Shown one piece after another: positions 15,012 through 23,728 of a DNA stretch of 27,123 bases. Source of the stretch: a virus; the IMG/VR virus record IMGVR_UViG_3300025128_000257, positions 1-27,123 of that record, one strand, 5' to 3'. The notes below the pieces were generated by a model. The model was not told where the DNA came from, ran no database searches, and worked only from the letters and a program-made list of their open reading frames with translations. The position numbers were made by a program, and so were the translations under genes. How positions within the stretch are numbered: the stretch's first letter is position 1; each line of letters opens with the position of its first letter.

Positions 15012-15488
15012 TTATTGTGGTAAGGCTAATCCTCTGCCTTGCTCCATTTGTGCTGGAGGTTGTTCTGCCTGTACTGGCATCTGTTGTGGTTGCATGGGTT
15101 GTGCTTGAATATCTTGTTCTGCAGCCATAGCTTCTTCACCACCATATTTTAAGATTAATCGTTTATTAGCTTCTGGATCACCTATTGCAGCATCAAACAA
15201 ATCCTTTAATTCTTCAGGTGGCATTTGTAAAGTTTCTAATACAGCTTCTGTTATAAGAGGAAAACGCATTACAAAAGATTTTAATGTATTAATTTTTTCA
15301 GGTTGCAAATTTATTAAAAATTGAGCAAGTGTTCCTAACGCTACTTTTGGATCATCTTGACGCAATCCCGAATCTGTAAGTTCTTCTTGAGGTTCTTCCA
15401 TAGCCATTTCTTCTGGCATAGGTTCAGCCATTTCTCTAGGCCGATTAAATACTTCCATTTGTTCTTGAGGTACAACTTCATCTACCAT
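15012..15488 (-). CDS. Acidic Met/Gln/Pro-rich protein, 158 aa
   Basis: The start at 15488 shares a base with the upstream stop (TAATG), so translation is coupled. The ends are low-complexity: residues 1-45 are Glu/Met/Pro-rich (EMAEPMPEEMAMEEPQEEL) and residues 120-158 are Gln/Met/Pro-rich. The core (residues 48-115) is helical, with ALGTLAQFLINLQPEKINTLKSF and LETLQMPPEELKDLFDAAIGD. I do not recognise it. Between a large virion protein and scaffold it may be a scaffold partner or minor head protein; this is from context only. Confidence 0.78.
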   Translation of the reverse strand: MVDEVVPQEQMEVFNRPREMAEPMPEEMAMEEPQEELTDSGLRQDDPKVALGTLAQFLINLQPEKINTLKSFVMRFPLITEAVLETLQMPPEELKDLFDAAIGDPEANKRLILKYGGEEAMAAEQDIQAQPMQPQQMPVQAEQPPAQMEQGRGLALPQ

Positions 15489-18400
15489 TATTTATCTCCT
15501 AATACTAAATTTGTATTTTTTTGTTTAAAGGGCAACATAGCTGCTCCTAATACTGCACAAATAGGAATAGCTATAGACAGCATAGCTAATCCTATTTTAG
15601 AACCTTTACCTACTCCCATCTGATGAGCAATTTCTTTTGTTACAGGAGTTGCTAACCAATTTATTTTTTTAGTTAAATTAGAACTTTTTTGCATTTGTTT
15701 TACTATTGGTTTTGCCCATAAATGATATCCATCTTTAACTATACTAGGAATAACTTCACCCCATTCTTCATCTGCTTTAAATATAATATCATCAAGTAGT
15801 CCTTGCTTATAAAGTTCTGTACAAATAACTGTACCACTACCACCTGTACCACCTCCACTCATACCACCACTTTGTATGCCTTGAATCCCTTCAGCACCTG
15901 TAGAAGAGATACCAGCAGCAGCATCTTGTCCTGTAGCTGCTGTACCGGGTGGACCTAAACTTGGTTGATTTGCTGACATTGCTGCGTTCATTTTAGCTAC
16001 GTTTAATGCTGTTTGTGCCTCTGCTTCTGCTTCTGCTTGTGCTTGTGCTTGTGCTTGTGCTTCTGCTTGTGCATCTTTCATACCTTTAAAACCTTCAGAT
16101 AAAGACTTCTGCTGTTGAGCTAATTGTCCTTCAGAAAGTGCTTTTGCTCCTTGTTCAGTTGCCATTCCATGTACAGAAGTCATTCCTTTCTTACCAATCT
16201 CACCTGCTACAGAAGGATCAATATTAGGCTCTGTAGATATTGCTCTTACGACTGCAATGTCGTTTTGTTGCTCCTCACTTAAATTGGGCAAATCTTTTTG
16301 AATATCAGGAAGTAAAGAGTTCATTTTATTTTGAAGAGCAATGGCCTTTGGTGTCATATAACTTTGCTCTACGCCTATAAGAAATGAAAGAGGATGCTTA
16401 CTTCGCTTAAATGATATAGTAGCTTGATCTTGATAACTCAAACTCTGAAAATCTGATTTATATCCTGTAGCAGATACATTACCATTATTATCTGTAAATG
16501 AACCATCACTATTAAAGCTTCCATTTTCTGTGCTTATACCTACTGGTCCTGAGTATGACCAATTTCCTGTTTTTTTATTTATACTAAAGTATAAGTCTGC
16601 TATGTTATCTGTAGATTTAAGACCTGTTAAATCTGCCTTACGAGCAATAGCCATTTGAGTAAAACCTTCAGTGGGGGACAGAGCATCAGTAGGATTATTC
16701 ATATTATAAGCTGCTAGAACAGGCATACCAAAAAGTGTACTTACAGCATGAATAGATATTCCAGTTATAGGATCAAATCCAGTACCCGGAATACCCATAA
16801 CAGCTTGATCTACTGCCGTTTGGGGTTGACTAGCATGATTAGCTATAGCATTTGCAACTTTTATTCCTACCCCTATTGGTCCCAAAAACCCACTTTTTAA
16901 ACCAAGAACAGATGGTACTATATTTGCTGCTGCTTCTAGTCCAAAATCAGATATATCCGTTGCAGAAACACTAAGTTCTCCAATGCCCTCTACTTTTCCT
17001 AAATTAATTGCAGGAGCATCGGGAGTATCTGTAGCTAATCCTGCAACAGTTTGTGCAAATGATGGAGGTTGTGTACTAGATATTATATCTGCTGTTGTAG
17101 GAGTAGGAACTGGAGACATTACACTAGGAGCTTTAGAACCACTAATTTCAGCACCAGTAGCTACTGCTTGTGCAGAAGGAGTAGGAGTTGATACAGAAGG
17201 AGGACCACTTACTGAAACTCCACCACCACCTCCACTTCCTGTAACACCACTTGGAGGCCCACCAACAGGTACTTCTTTTGGAGTTATTGTTTGAAGTTGT
17301 TTTGATATATCTACTTGTTGATCTGTAGCTGGAAAATATCCAGAAGGAATACTTCCCTGTATTTGCCCACCTATGCTAGTTGCATAAAAAATATTACCAG
17401 AAGAATTTACATAAGGAATAACTTTATATTCTCCTGCAGTTAAAAGACTTGTTTTTTGTTGAGTAGGACTATATGTATAATTAGGACCATATGTTTGAAA
17501 ACTTGGTCCGTATACAGATTCAGGAGTAGTTCCTACAGGAGCAATAATAGAATTACCTACTTGTGCTCTTGTGTATATATCTGTATACTGTTTTTCTGCT
17601 CCCGGAGGAGATACAAATTTATATTGATCTGCTCCTACCTCAATAAAATAACCATTAGGATATTGAGACATTACAGGAGTACTTTGTATACTTGTAGGTC
17701 TTAACGGTTGAATTAAAGGAGTATTAGAAATATTAGATGGTGTTAAAGTAGGAACTGAAGAAGGAGTTTCAGGAGGAAGTTGTGGAATAGGGGTTGAAGC
17801 TAGTCCACCAAATTGATATTCAGGAACATCTTCTTCATCCTGCATTTTAGGTAAAGGTTCACTCTCATCCATTATTGCTTCATCAGGATTTCCCATTAAT
17901 CCCATGTCTTGCATTTGCTGGTAACCTTCTTGTGCTTTTTGAATAGAGTCTATGTATGTTTCTACACCATGATAGTTTACAGCATACTCAGGAATTACCA
18001 TTTCTCCCGAACTAAGTTTTGCATCTATATCATCTCTTACACCTTCAGGTGTACCGCCTAATGGTACTTCATTGCCACTTACAGGATCAATTTCTTGTTC
18101 TTTAGGCTCAAATCCCATTATGTTCATTTGCTCATTTGCTTTAGCCATGTTTAAGCCCCCACTTTGAAAATTCTTTCTAGCGTTTGTTATAAGAACATCA
18201 CTAATATATCTAGAAAGATTTGTAGCTCTAGCTGCTGTTTCTGGTCCCTTTGGTCCTTTTACAAGTATATAATCTTTCTTAGCAATGGCTTCTTTAAAAG
18301 GATTATCTGGCTTATATAGTCCTTTCTTTCCCATTCGTATTGTTGGAACAAGAACTTCTCCTCCCAAATCTTCTGAGTAACCACTTTTAGTTCTAACAGT

Positions 18401-18535
18401 TTCATTTGCTTTTGTTGTAGATGTTGCAGGGTCCATTGCACGTATCAACCACTTAGGCTTTTTTTCTGGAATTAAAGATTCTAGTGCTTTCATTTCTGGT
18501 GGTGGAATACTTAGTAATGAATTTTTGTTAGCCAT
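15488..18535 (-). CDS. Large mosaic virion-type protein, about 1015 aa
   Basis: I choose ATG 18535 (MANKNSLLSIPPPEM). An ATG 15 nt upstream (MKLIH) is possible, and neither has a good ribosome site. Around residues 158-195 is GGTPEGVRDDIDAKLSSGEM followed by VIPEYAVNYHG, which I recognise as a recurring module of phage virion proteins. A Pro/Gly/Ser-rich stretch (residues about 235-480), an Ala/Glu/Gln repeat and a Gly-rich linker follow. The last 114 residues form a second recurring block: VICTELYKQGLLDD, DGYHLWAKPIVKQM, EIAHQMGVGKGSK, then a hydrophobic helix (LAMLSIAIPICAVLGAAM). The C-terminal helix could insert in a membrane. Its place between portal and scaffold suggests an internal or ejection-type protein; that is inference. 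Confidence 0.8.
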   Translation of the reverse strand: MANKNSLLSIPPPEMKALESLIPEKKPKWLIRAMDPATSTTKANETVRTKSGYSEDLGGEVLVPTIRMGKKGLYKPDNPFKEAIAKKDYILVKGPKGPETAARATNLSRYISDVLITNARKNFQSGGLNMAKANEQMNIMGFEPKEQEIDPVSGNEVPLGGTPEGVRDDIDAKLSSGEMVIPEYAVNYHGVETYIDSIQKAQEGYQQMQDMGLMGNPDEAIMDESEPLPKMQDEEDVPEYQFGGLASTPIPQLPPETPSSVPTLTPSNISNTPLIQPLRPTSIQSTPVMSQYPNGYFIEVGADQYKFVSPPGAEKQYTDIYTRAQVGNSIIAPVGTTPESVYGPSFQTYGPNYTYSPTQQKTSLLTAGEYKVIPYVNSSGNIFYATSIGGQIQGSIPSGYFPATDQQVDISKQLQTITPKEVPVGGPPSGVTGSGGGGGVSVSGPPSVSTPTPSAQAVATGAEISGSKAPSVMSPVPTPTTADIISSTQPPSFAQTVAGLATDTPDAPAINLGKVEGIGELSVSATDISDFGLEAAANIVPSVLGLKSGFLGPIGVGIKVANAIANHASQPQTAVDQAVMGIPGTGFDPITGISIHAVSTLFGMPVLAAYNMNNPTDALSPTEGFTQMAIARKADLTGLKSTDNIADLYFSINKKTGNWSYSGPVGISTENGSFNSDGSFTDNNGNVSATGYKSDFQSLSYQDQATISFKRSKHPLSFLIGVEQSYMTPKAIALQNKMNSLLPDIQKDLPNLSEEQQNDIAVVRAISTEPNIDPSVAGEIGKKGMTSVHGMATEQGAKALSEGQLAQQQKSLSEGFKGMKDAQAEAQAQAQAQAEAEAEAQTALNVAKMNAAMSANQPSLGPPGTAATGQDAAAGISSTGAEGIQGIQSGGMSGGGTGGSGTVICTELYKQGLLDDIIFKADEEWGEVIPSIVKDGYHLWAKPIVKQMQKSSNLTKKINWLATPVTKEIAHQMGVGKGSKIGLAMLSIAIPICAVLGAAMLPFKQKNTNLVLGDK
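16015..16074 (-). repeat. Hexanucleotide repeat coding Ala-Gln/Ala-Glu
   Basis: Ten hexamers of the gtgctt/ctgctt type on the plus strand encode an alternating Ala-Gln/Ala-Glu stretch in the mosaic protein. Slippage could change its length without a frameshift. Confidence 0.8.
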
Positions 18536-18815
18536 GTGAATTAACTTCATCCTTTAATTGTTTTATTTTACGTAAAGTAGCAATTGATCCCTGTGCTCTA
18601 CAAAAAATTACAGAGTTATCTGTTTGTTCTAAAGTAGCTTGTTGTTGCATAATCATCCAATCAATATAATCATTGAACGCGACCCACTGGCGTTTGTTGT
18701 TGACCAGTGTTTTGAGCTTGTTGAGGAGCTTGTTGTGTTCCACTAAATTGTCCCTCCATAGGTGTAGGTGCAGCCCCAACTCCAATAGTGCCACCACCAC
18801 CGCCTTGTAAATCAT
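18528..18815 (-). CDS. Small ORF nested at portal end, start uncertain
   Basis: The C-terminal half (about residues 50-95: DYIDWMIMQQQATLEQTDNS, then CRAQGSIATLRKIKQLKDEV) reads as a real helical protein and fills the gap between portal and the mosaic gene. It resembles small proteins I associate with phage head genes (RAQG-IATLR pattern). The first 50 residues overlap the portal gene in another frame and look like frame shadow. The ATG at 18815 has no ribosome site, and the later ATGs at 18656 and 18650 also lack one. The true start is probably at or after 18670, giving about 42-50 residues. Its stop overlaps the next start by 8 nt. Confidence 0.5.
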   Translation of the reverse strand: MIYKAVVVALLELGLHLHLWRDNLVEHNKLLNKLKTLVNNKRQWVAFNDYIDWMIMQQQATLEQTDNSVIFCRAQGSIATLRKIKQLKDEVNSHG

Positions 18816-20814
18816 TAGGATTTAAGCCGGGAGCTTGTTGTTGAGGTTGCTGTTGTTCAGCGAGAGGTTGTTCAGCTTGTTGTTGTTGTAGTATTTTTGC
18901 CTGTCTCATTGCTTCTTCAGGAGTATTACAAACCTTGTCAGGATCAAGACCCATTGAATTTGCAATCTCACGAATAATAGAGGTAAACTTAGCAAAAGGA
19001 GCAAGAGCAGGATTACCTACAACTTGCAAGAATTGTAATAGACGTTGACTTCTTACCTCATTAGCCATTAAACTTTCAGTTCCACGAGCTTTAATTTCAA
19101 GATCTCCTTTAATGTCAGGATCAAAATCAAACTGCATATTAAAACTATAGAAAGATTCTCCTAATGGACGTAATAGATAATCGTCAAAGTTTTTAACGAC
19201 TGTTTTAATGCTTCCTGCAGCAGCACCCATAAGCATAGACATTCCTGCAGCAGTTCTTCCTGTACCTGTTACTCCTGTCTGTCCATGTGAAAAACTAGGA
19301 AGTCCTGTAGCTTCATCTGAAAGCTGTCTAGCTTTGTCAAACAACTGCATGTTTTCGTTACTTACATTTGGAAACTTTGTACCAAACACAGCTTGTCCCG
19401 GAGCACCGCCTTGTCTACGAAATATTTTACCGGGATATACTTGCAAGTCCTGTCCCGGAACAAGATTAGTTTCATCTACTTCAATAAGAAGATTTCCACT
19501 AAGCACAGCATTATCTACTGCCATACGCATAAACCCATTCATTAAAGTTTGCGTATCGTCCATATTCTCAGCAAGGCCAATACCAAAGAAGCTATAAGGA
19601 TTAAGTTCATAAGGTACAGCATAATAAGGAATACGAGCAGGTTTAAATGGATTTACAACAAGGCGTAGAATAAAGTTATTACATACCCAACAATTAACTT
19701 GTATTTGATCTACATTTTTAAATGCTTTAGGTAAGTCTAATCCAAATTCTTCTGCCATATCAGTATCCATTGTTCCCCAATATTCAAGAACTTCATACCG
19801 TTCAGGATGATCATTTAAGTAATAATCTTTTAAGTCATCTTCCCAATATTCACTTGAGTATACTTCTCCCATTTCAATACATTTATCAATGGCTTCATCC
19901 CTAAAATGAGGTCTATCTTTTAATGCACGTAATTTAGATTTAGAAAGCTTATGACGTTCAATTACATATGTAACTTCATCCATGTTACTTGCATCTGGAT
20001 CAGGATATAAATCCCAACAAGATACACTACTTACTTTAGGTACAGTTTTAATTGTAGGATTATACTCTCCATCTTCTTCCCAATTAGCATATTCTTTATT
20101 AACGGCAAATGGACCCTTAATAATTCCTGTACCAAATAAAGCACACTCAAAAGAAGCAGATCGTAAATGCTTACTTGCACCTGATTCTTCTAATTGATCC
20201 ATTATTTTCTTTTCCATCTTTTTAGCTGCTACTGTTGCAGGATGAAATGTTACTGCAGAAGGTGTAAGTCCTTCTCCTTCTTTTAGCCCCTCAATGTCTG
20301 AAAGTTTGTCTTCCAAAGGACCAAGTTTTAGTTTACGTTCAGATAAACTTTCAGCAGTATCTCCGGGTTCTAAATCTTCTCCATCTCCCGGAAATCCATA
20401 CGGACTTGTTGGAGCTTGTTCTTCTTCTGCAACAGCTTCTTCTGTTTTGTCATTAGGATCAAAATGAACAGACTCCGTAACTCCTTCAGGTAAAGTTGTA
20501 GGTTCTATACTTAAAGGAAATTTTTGTCTTGCAAATAATACATCTGTAATTTGACCATAGGCTGCAAGAACTTTTGTTTTTGTTACCTTAATAAATACAC
20601 GAGATCGCTCTGATTCTGTAAACTGTACATCAGGACTATAAATACCACGATAGTTACGATAAGATTGCAACCATCTCTCTTCATCAAATCTTCTCCAATC
20701 TTTTGATCTTTTAAAATTGTCTTGAATAAAAGCTATTATACCTGACAATTCATCATCATTAGTTTTGTCATCTAAAACTAAAGTATCTTCTTCTTCAAAG
20801 TTTTTATCTACCAT
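18670..20814 (-). CDS. Portal protein, 714 aa
   Basis: This gene follows the large terminase by 3 nt. The length, acidic N-terminus and central architecture fit podovirus portals. SKDWRRFDEERWLQSYRNYRG (residues 36-56) begins the fold. Later come WDLYPDPDASNMDEVTYVIE (near residue 269), IPYYAVPYELNPYSFFGIGL and a GRTAAGMSMLMGAAAG stem/crown-like segment (near residue 520) followed by DDYLLRPLGESFYSFNMQFD. The last 80 residues are a Gln-rich tail. The product would form the dodecameric ring at the head vertex, docking TerL during packaging and the tail adaptor afterwards. No frame break is seen. The Gln-rich tail is unusual but common in low-complexity ends of marine phage proteins. Confidence 0.88.
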   Translation of the reverse strand: MVDKNFEEEDTLVLDDKTNDDELSGIIAFIQDNFKRSKDWRRFDEERWLQSYRNYRGIYSPDVQFTESERSRVFIKVTKTKVLAAYGQITDVLFARQKFPLSIEPTTLPEGVTESVHFDPNDKTEEAVAEEEQAPTSPYGFPGDGEDLEPGDTAESLSERKLKLGPLEDKLSDIEGLKEGEGLTPSAVTFHPATVAAKKMEKKIMDQLEESGASKHLRSASFECALFGTGIIKGPFAVNKEYANWEEDGEYNPTIKTVPKVSSVSCWDLYPDPDASNMDEVTYVIERHKLSKSKLRALKDRPHFRDEAIDKCIEMGEVYSSEYWEDDLKDYYLNDHPERYEVLEYWGTMDTDMAEEFGLDLPKAFKNVDQIQVNCWVCNNFILRLVVNPFKPARIPYYAVPYELNPYSFFGIGLAENMDDTQTLMNGFMRMAVDNAVLSGNLLIEVDETNLVPGQDLQVYPGKIFRRQGGAPGQAVFGTKFPNVSNENMQLFDKARQLSDEATGLPSFSHGQTGVTGTGRTAAGMSMLMGAAAGSIKTVVKNFDDYLLRPLGESFYSFNMQFDFDPDIKGDLEIKARGTESLMANEVRSQRLLQFLQVVGNPALAPFAKFTSIIREIANSMGLDPDKVCNTPEEAMRQAKILQQQQAEQPLAEQQQPQQQAPGLNPNDLQGGGGGTIGVGAAPTPMEGQFSGTQQAPQQAQNTGQQQTPVGRVQ

Positions 20815-20817
20815 ATT

Positions 20818-22473
20818 TTAATATCCAAAGGTTGCATCAGATGGAATATATTTATCTGACATTTTTTCAATCGTAAAATCAAATATGCCTCTTCTTGGCC
20901 TACTCATTACGCCGTATCTTAAAGCATCGTATAAATGATCTTCTGCTTTTGTGTCTACATCTTCACTATTCTTTTTATCAAGAGGAATTGAAGGAAGTTG
21001 AGAAATAAGATTTCTACAAGTATAAAATACCGTCATGCCGGGAATTTGACCATCATCATCATATGATTCCTGCATTTGCAATCGACGGTGTATCTCATTC
21101 TTTCCTGCTATTCTACTTCCAGCACTTCTATCACTTGGCCTCCAACGACATCCAGTTAAAATCATTTGTTCTGCTAAACTTGGTCCTGTATCTCCTCGTT
21201 TGTGCCAACAAGAACTATCTAAAACACCATAAAGAATTGTACCATCATTTTCCTCTAAATGCAATACTTTATTAGCTAAATCTTTTGCTAACACTTTTGA
21301 TACATACAATTCTCTGTATACAACTAGCTGACCATCTGGAGCCACTGCAAACCATAAAACAGCACTGTAAGAACCATAGCCATAATCACAGGCTCTAAAC
21401 TTGGGCCAATTCTTTGGTATATCAAATGGTTCAACAACATGTACTGTCCTATCAAATTCAGGAAATGCAGCACCTTCTGCTACATCCCAATTACCGTCCA
21501 GTAATCTTTTTCTTTGATTTTCTGGTAACGATAACAACATTGTTTCATAATCCCCACTTGTTGATAGATAAGGATTATCAAACAGCTTTGCAGGAATAAA
21601 TTTCCTGCTAAATAATGGCTCACCTTCTTTACTATGATTTTTAGGATATACCAAAGTTTTTCCATTTTCATCTGTAGCCCAAAAAGATGAGCCGGGAGTT
21701 GAAGGATCTATAAAATACTTTTTTACCCAAACATGTCCTGCACCACCGGGATTTGTAGTAGCTCTCATATACACTGGAAGATCAGGCGCAGTAGACCTCA
21801 ATCTTGATCTTAAATAATCCCACGCAAATGGTGTGGGCCATTGCGTAAGTTCATCAAAACCTATCCAGCAAAAAGATAACCCTTGGTAACGGAGTACATC
21901 ATCATCTCTATCTAGATATGACAGCCACAATCTACCGCCTGAAGGGGAAGTCCACTGCATTTTTCTTTCCGACCATTTTGCGCCAGAAATTATTTTTGGA
22001 TAAAGCTCTTGTGATTTCCAAACCAACTCTCTTAATTCTTCTGTAGTTCTACGTAAAAGTAGACCAGAAAATTGTGGGTGATTTAAATACCTAAGAGGAT
22101 CAGCCAACATTGCGTAGCTCTTTCCTCCTCCTGCCGCACCACCATATAATACTTCACGATCTGATGACGCTAAAAAGTTTGTTTGTGGTCCTTCATTGGG
22201 TTCAAATAAAACATTGTATTTTTCTTTTAAAGATAACTCTGTACTTTTTTCTTTTATCTGTGGTTTAGGCTGCGGAGGGTTTTCTTTCTTTTCTTTCTGT
22301 TCCTTTTTCTTTCGCGCCTGTACGTTTTTCCTCAAGTTCTTCAAGTTTTTTGATGGCGGTTTCATACTTTTTAGCCCACGACCTATATGTTGCTGCCTTA
22401 CTTTTCCGTTGCTTTTCTTTTTGGACTCTTTTTCTAAGTCCGATATGGGAGATTTGTCGTCCTGTTCTGTCAC
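20818..22473 (-). CDS. terL: Terminase large subunit, 551 aa
   Basis: This is the DNA-packaging motor ATPase and nuclease. Walker A is GGAAGGGKS (residues 111-119), Walker B is CWIGFDE (Asp207, Glu208), and the coupling motif is ATTNPGG (near 238-244). The RNase H-like nuclease has Asp363 in RACDYGYG, Asp419 in GVLDSS and Asp512 in EDHLYDALRYG. The conserved part begins near residue 85; residues 1-80 are Lys/Pro-rich and overlap the upstream gene. I keep GTG 22473 because AAGGTGG lies 4 nt before it. ATG 22365 (residue 37) is the alternative and has no such site. It acts with the small terminase and portal to fill heads. Confidence 0.92.
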   Translation of the reverse strand: MTEQDDKSPISDLEKESKKKSNGKVRQQHIGRGLKSMKPPSKNLKNLRKNVQARKKKEQKEKKENPPQPKPQIKEKSTELSLKEKYNVLFEPNEGPQTNFLASSDREVLYGGAAGGGKSYAMLADPLRYLNHPQFSGLLLRRTTEELRELVWKSQELYPKIISGAKWSERKMQWTSPSGGRLWLSYLDRDDDVLRYQGLSFCWIGFDELTQWPTPFAWDYLRSRLRSTAPDLPVYMRATTNPGGAGHVWVKKYFIDPSTPGSSFWATDENGKTLVYPKNHSKEGEPLFSRKFIPAKLFDNPYLSTSGDYETMLLSLPENQRKRLLDGNWDVAEGAAFPEFDRTVHVVEPFDIPKNWPKFRACDYGYGSYSAVLWFAVAPDGQLVVYRELYVSKVLAKDLANKVLHLEENDGTILYGVLDSSCWHKRGDTGPSLAEQMILTGCRWRPSDRSAGSRIAGKNEIHRRLQMQESYDDDGQIPGMTVFYTCRNLISQLPSIPLDKKNSEDVDTKAEDHLYDALRYGVMSRPRRGIFDFTIEKMSDKYIPSDATFGY

Positions 22474-22696
22474 TTAACCACCTTGCTACATCTCTGTATG
22501 AGTATTCTGTTAAATACTCTCTTGCTAACTCTAGAGCTTCTAACTCATTGACAATAGGTACAAGAACATCTTCATCTTCCTCATGTACTTTATAGCCAAA
22601 CGGAATAGTTCTACTTATTCGTGGTATTTCTAACCAGACACTATCTTCTTGTAGACCGATAGGATCAGGCATTTTAAAGTATCCTGCATCATACAT
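22265..22696 (-). CDS. HTH-like protein overlapping terL, 143 aa
   Basis: The frame starts by a TAATG overlap with the HNH gene and ends 209 nt inside terL. The N-terminus is hydrophobic-acidic, then LEALELAREYLTEYSYRDVA (residues 52-71) leads to ARWLSDRTGRQISHIGLRKR (residues 70-89). That reads like a helix-turn-helix of the resolvase type and resembles proteins I recall directly upstream of terL in marine phages. The C-terminal third is a Lys/Glu-rich coil. It may bind packaging-site DNA as an accessory terminase factor. Both frames of the overlap are Lys-rich, so each may tolerate the other. Confidence 0.75.
   Translation of the reverse strand: MYDAGYFKMPDPIGLQEDSVWLEIPRISRTIPFGYKVHEEDEDVLVPIVNELEALELAREYLTEYSYRDVARWLSDRTGRQISHIGLRKRVQKEKQRKSKAATYRSWAKKYETAIKKLEELEEKRTGAKEKGTERKERKPSAA
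22478..22484 (-). promoter_or_regulatory. Ribosome binding site deciding terL GTG start
   Basis: The sense strand has AAGGTGG 4 nt before GTG 22473, inside the coding region of the upstream gene. It supports a long gene overlap instead of a later ATG. Confidence 0.5.
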
Positions 22697-22914
22697 TATT
22701 GTTTTTTTCTATTTTTTCTACCTGACACTACTCGTAAATTCTTTTTTGAATTATTTTTAGGATTACCGTCTTTATGATCTATATGTTTACCATCTCCTTT
22801 ACGTACTTTTCCTTTACGTTGCGCTTTTCTTCTATTTTTATTTCTTAACGCACGTTCTTCTTTCATACGCTTACTTTTATGGTACTTTTTATAATCCCCT
22901 TTACTGTATGCCAT
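22696..22914 (-). CDS. HNH endonuclease-like protein, 72 aa
   Basis: The protein is short and very basic. Its C-terminal half holds KHIDHKDGNPKNNSKKNLRV (residues 43-62), the compact HNH signature: Asp46-His47, Asp49, Asn51, Asn55 and Asn59-Leu60-Arg61. The third position is Asn and not His, as in many phage HNH proteins. The N-terminal 40 residues are Lys/Arg-rich and probably contact DNA. HNH proteins beside terminases can be needed for packaging cleavage, or they may be free-standing homing nucleases. The overlap with both neighbours (14 nt and 1 nt) suggests it is part of the operon and not a recent insertion. Confidence 0.8.
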   Translation of the reverse strand: MAYSKGDYKKYHKSKRMKEERALRNKNRRKAQRKGKVRKGDGKHIDHKDGNPKNNSKKNLRVVSGRKNRKKQ

Positions 22915-23266
22915 GTTCTTTTGGTGGAAGAAGCATGATACCTTGCGGTGCAGATACTTCTACCTTATCTGTTTTTTGAATACCAATACGGTCTAGCATT
23001 TCTTTAGCTGCATTTAACCTATGTTGATTACCTAATTCAGCAGGATGATCTAGAACATTAATTAAAGCATTTGCTGCTTTTGGTGCATTAACTGCAAGAT
23101 ACTCTTTTGTTAGTTCAAGTATCTCATCTTTAAGTGAACGCACAATTTCAGAAGTGCTTGAACCTTCACTATAACCAGCTAAGACTTTAGCTCTAGAAGA
23201 ATCTCCTCCAGCTTCATCAAATAGTACTTGTAAAAATGTATTTTGTTTTGTTGTTAATTCTCTCAT
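22901..23266 (-). CDS. terS: Terminase small subunit, 121 aa
   Basis: The N-terminal part LTTKQNTFLQVLFDEAGGDS (residues 4-23) followed by AGYSEGSS reads as the helix-turn-helix that recognises the packaging site. The central helices (EILELTKEYLAVNAPKAANA) are the oligomerisation part, and LNAAKEMLDRIGIQKTDKVE (residues 84-103) is a very typical small-terminase C-terminal phrase. The length is normal. The start overlaps the holin gene's stop by ATGA. It should hand DNA to the large terminase two genes downstream. The function follows from family pattern and context. Confidence 0.82.
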   Translation of the reverse strand: MRELTTKQNTFLQVLFDEAGGDSSRAKVLAGYSEGSSTSEIVRSLKDEILELTKEYLAVNAPKAANALINVLDHPAELGNQHRLNAAKEMLDRIGIQKTDKVEVSAPQGIMLLPPKEHGIQ

Positions 23267-23718
23267 TTTCTAAGACTTCTATCTCCAAACCACCAAGCTA
23301 CAGCAGTGGTCGTTAAAAACATAATCTGGTTTGATAGCTCATGTACAATGCTAGGATTTTCTCTGACTTGCCAAAAGATATAACCAGTAAAAGCAAGAAG
23401 TAAAAAAGTAAGTACAGGACGTACAAACCGTAGCATAGAAGAAATAAAGACAGTTGTAGGTCCATAAGAAGCATCATGTGCATATGACGCAGACTTCATT
23501 TCTGCTACAGATTCCATTTCTGCAATAGCTCTTTCACTTTCAAGTTCTTCTTTACGTGAACTAATTTGTAATTCCTGTAGTTTAAATTCCTGATCAAACT
23601 GAAGGGTCATTTCTTTTAGCTTTTGTTTCTTTTCTAAGAAACGTCCTACAGTGCCAATTAAACTACCTAAAATACCAGTAGCACCACCTGTTAATACAGA
23701 AGCAATAATATCGAACAT
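23263..23718 (-). CDS. Holin-like protein of the GTA/3TM type, 151 aa
   Basis: There is an N-terminal Gly-rich hydrophobic segment (residues 4-22, VLTGGATGILGSLIG), a long charged coiled coil (residues 28-75), and two membrane helices (residues 101-117 VLTFLLLAFTGYIFW and 131-146). It ends WWFGDRSLRK. The order Gly-rich helix, coiled coil, VRPVLT helix and WWFGDR end matches what I know as the 3TM holin family of gene transfer agents and phages. It would open the inner membrane at lysis so that the neighbouring M15 peptidase reaches the wall. It is co-directional with the endolysin, with a 10-nt gap. Confidence 0.75.
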   Translation of the reverse strand: MFDIIASVLTGGATGILGSLIGTVGRFLEKKQKLKEMTLQFDQEFKLQELQISSRKEELESERAIAEMESVAEMKSASYAHDASYGPTTVFISSMLRFVRPVLTFLLLAFTGYIFWQVRENPSIVHELSNQIMFLTTTAVAWWFGDRSLRK

Positions 23719-23728
23719 CTAATTCTCC

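Noticed and set aside
16015-16074. Hexamer repeat as a CRISPR-like or origin repeat
   Set aside because: It is a direct run without spacers, in frame, encoding alternating Ala-Gln/Ala-Glu in a disordered stretch.
19208-19597. 129-codon plus-strand frame opposite portal
   Set aside because: It is antisense to a strongly supported gene, with no start signal, and its Pro/Ser/Ala composition is explained by the portal codons.
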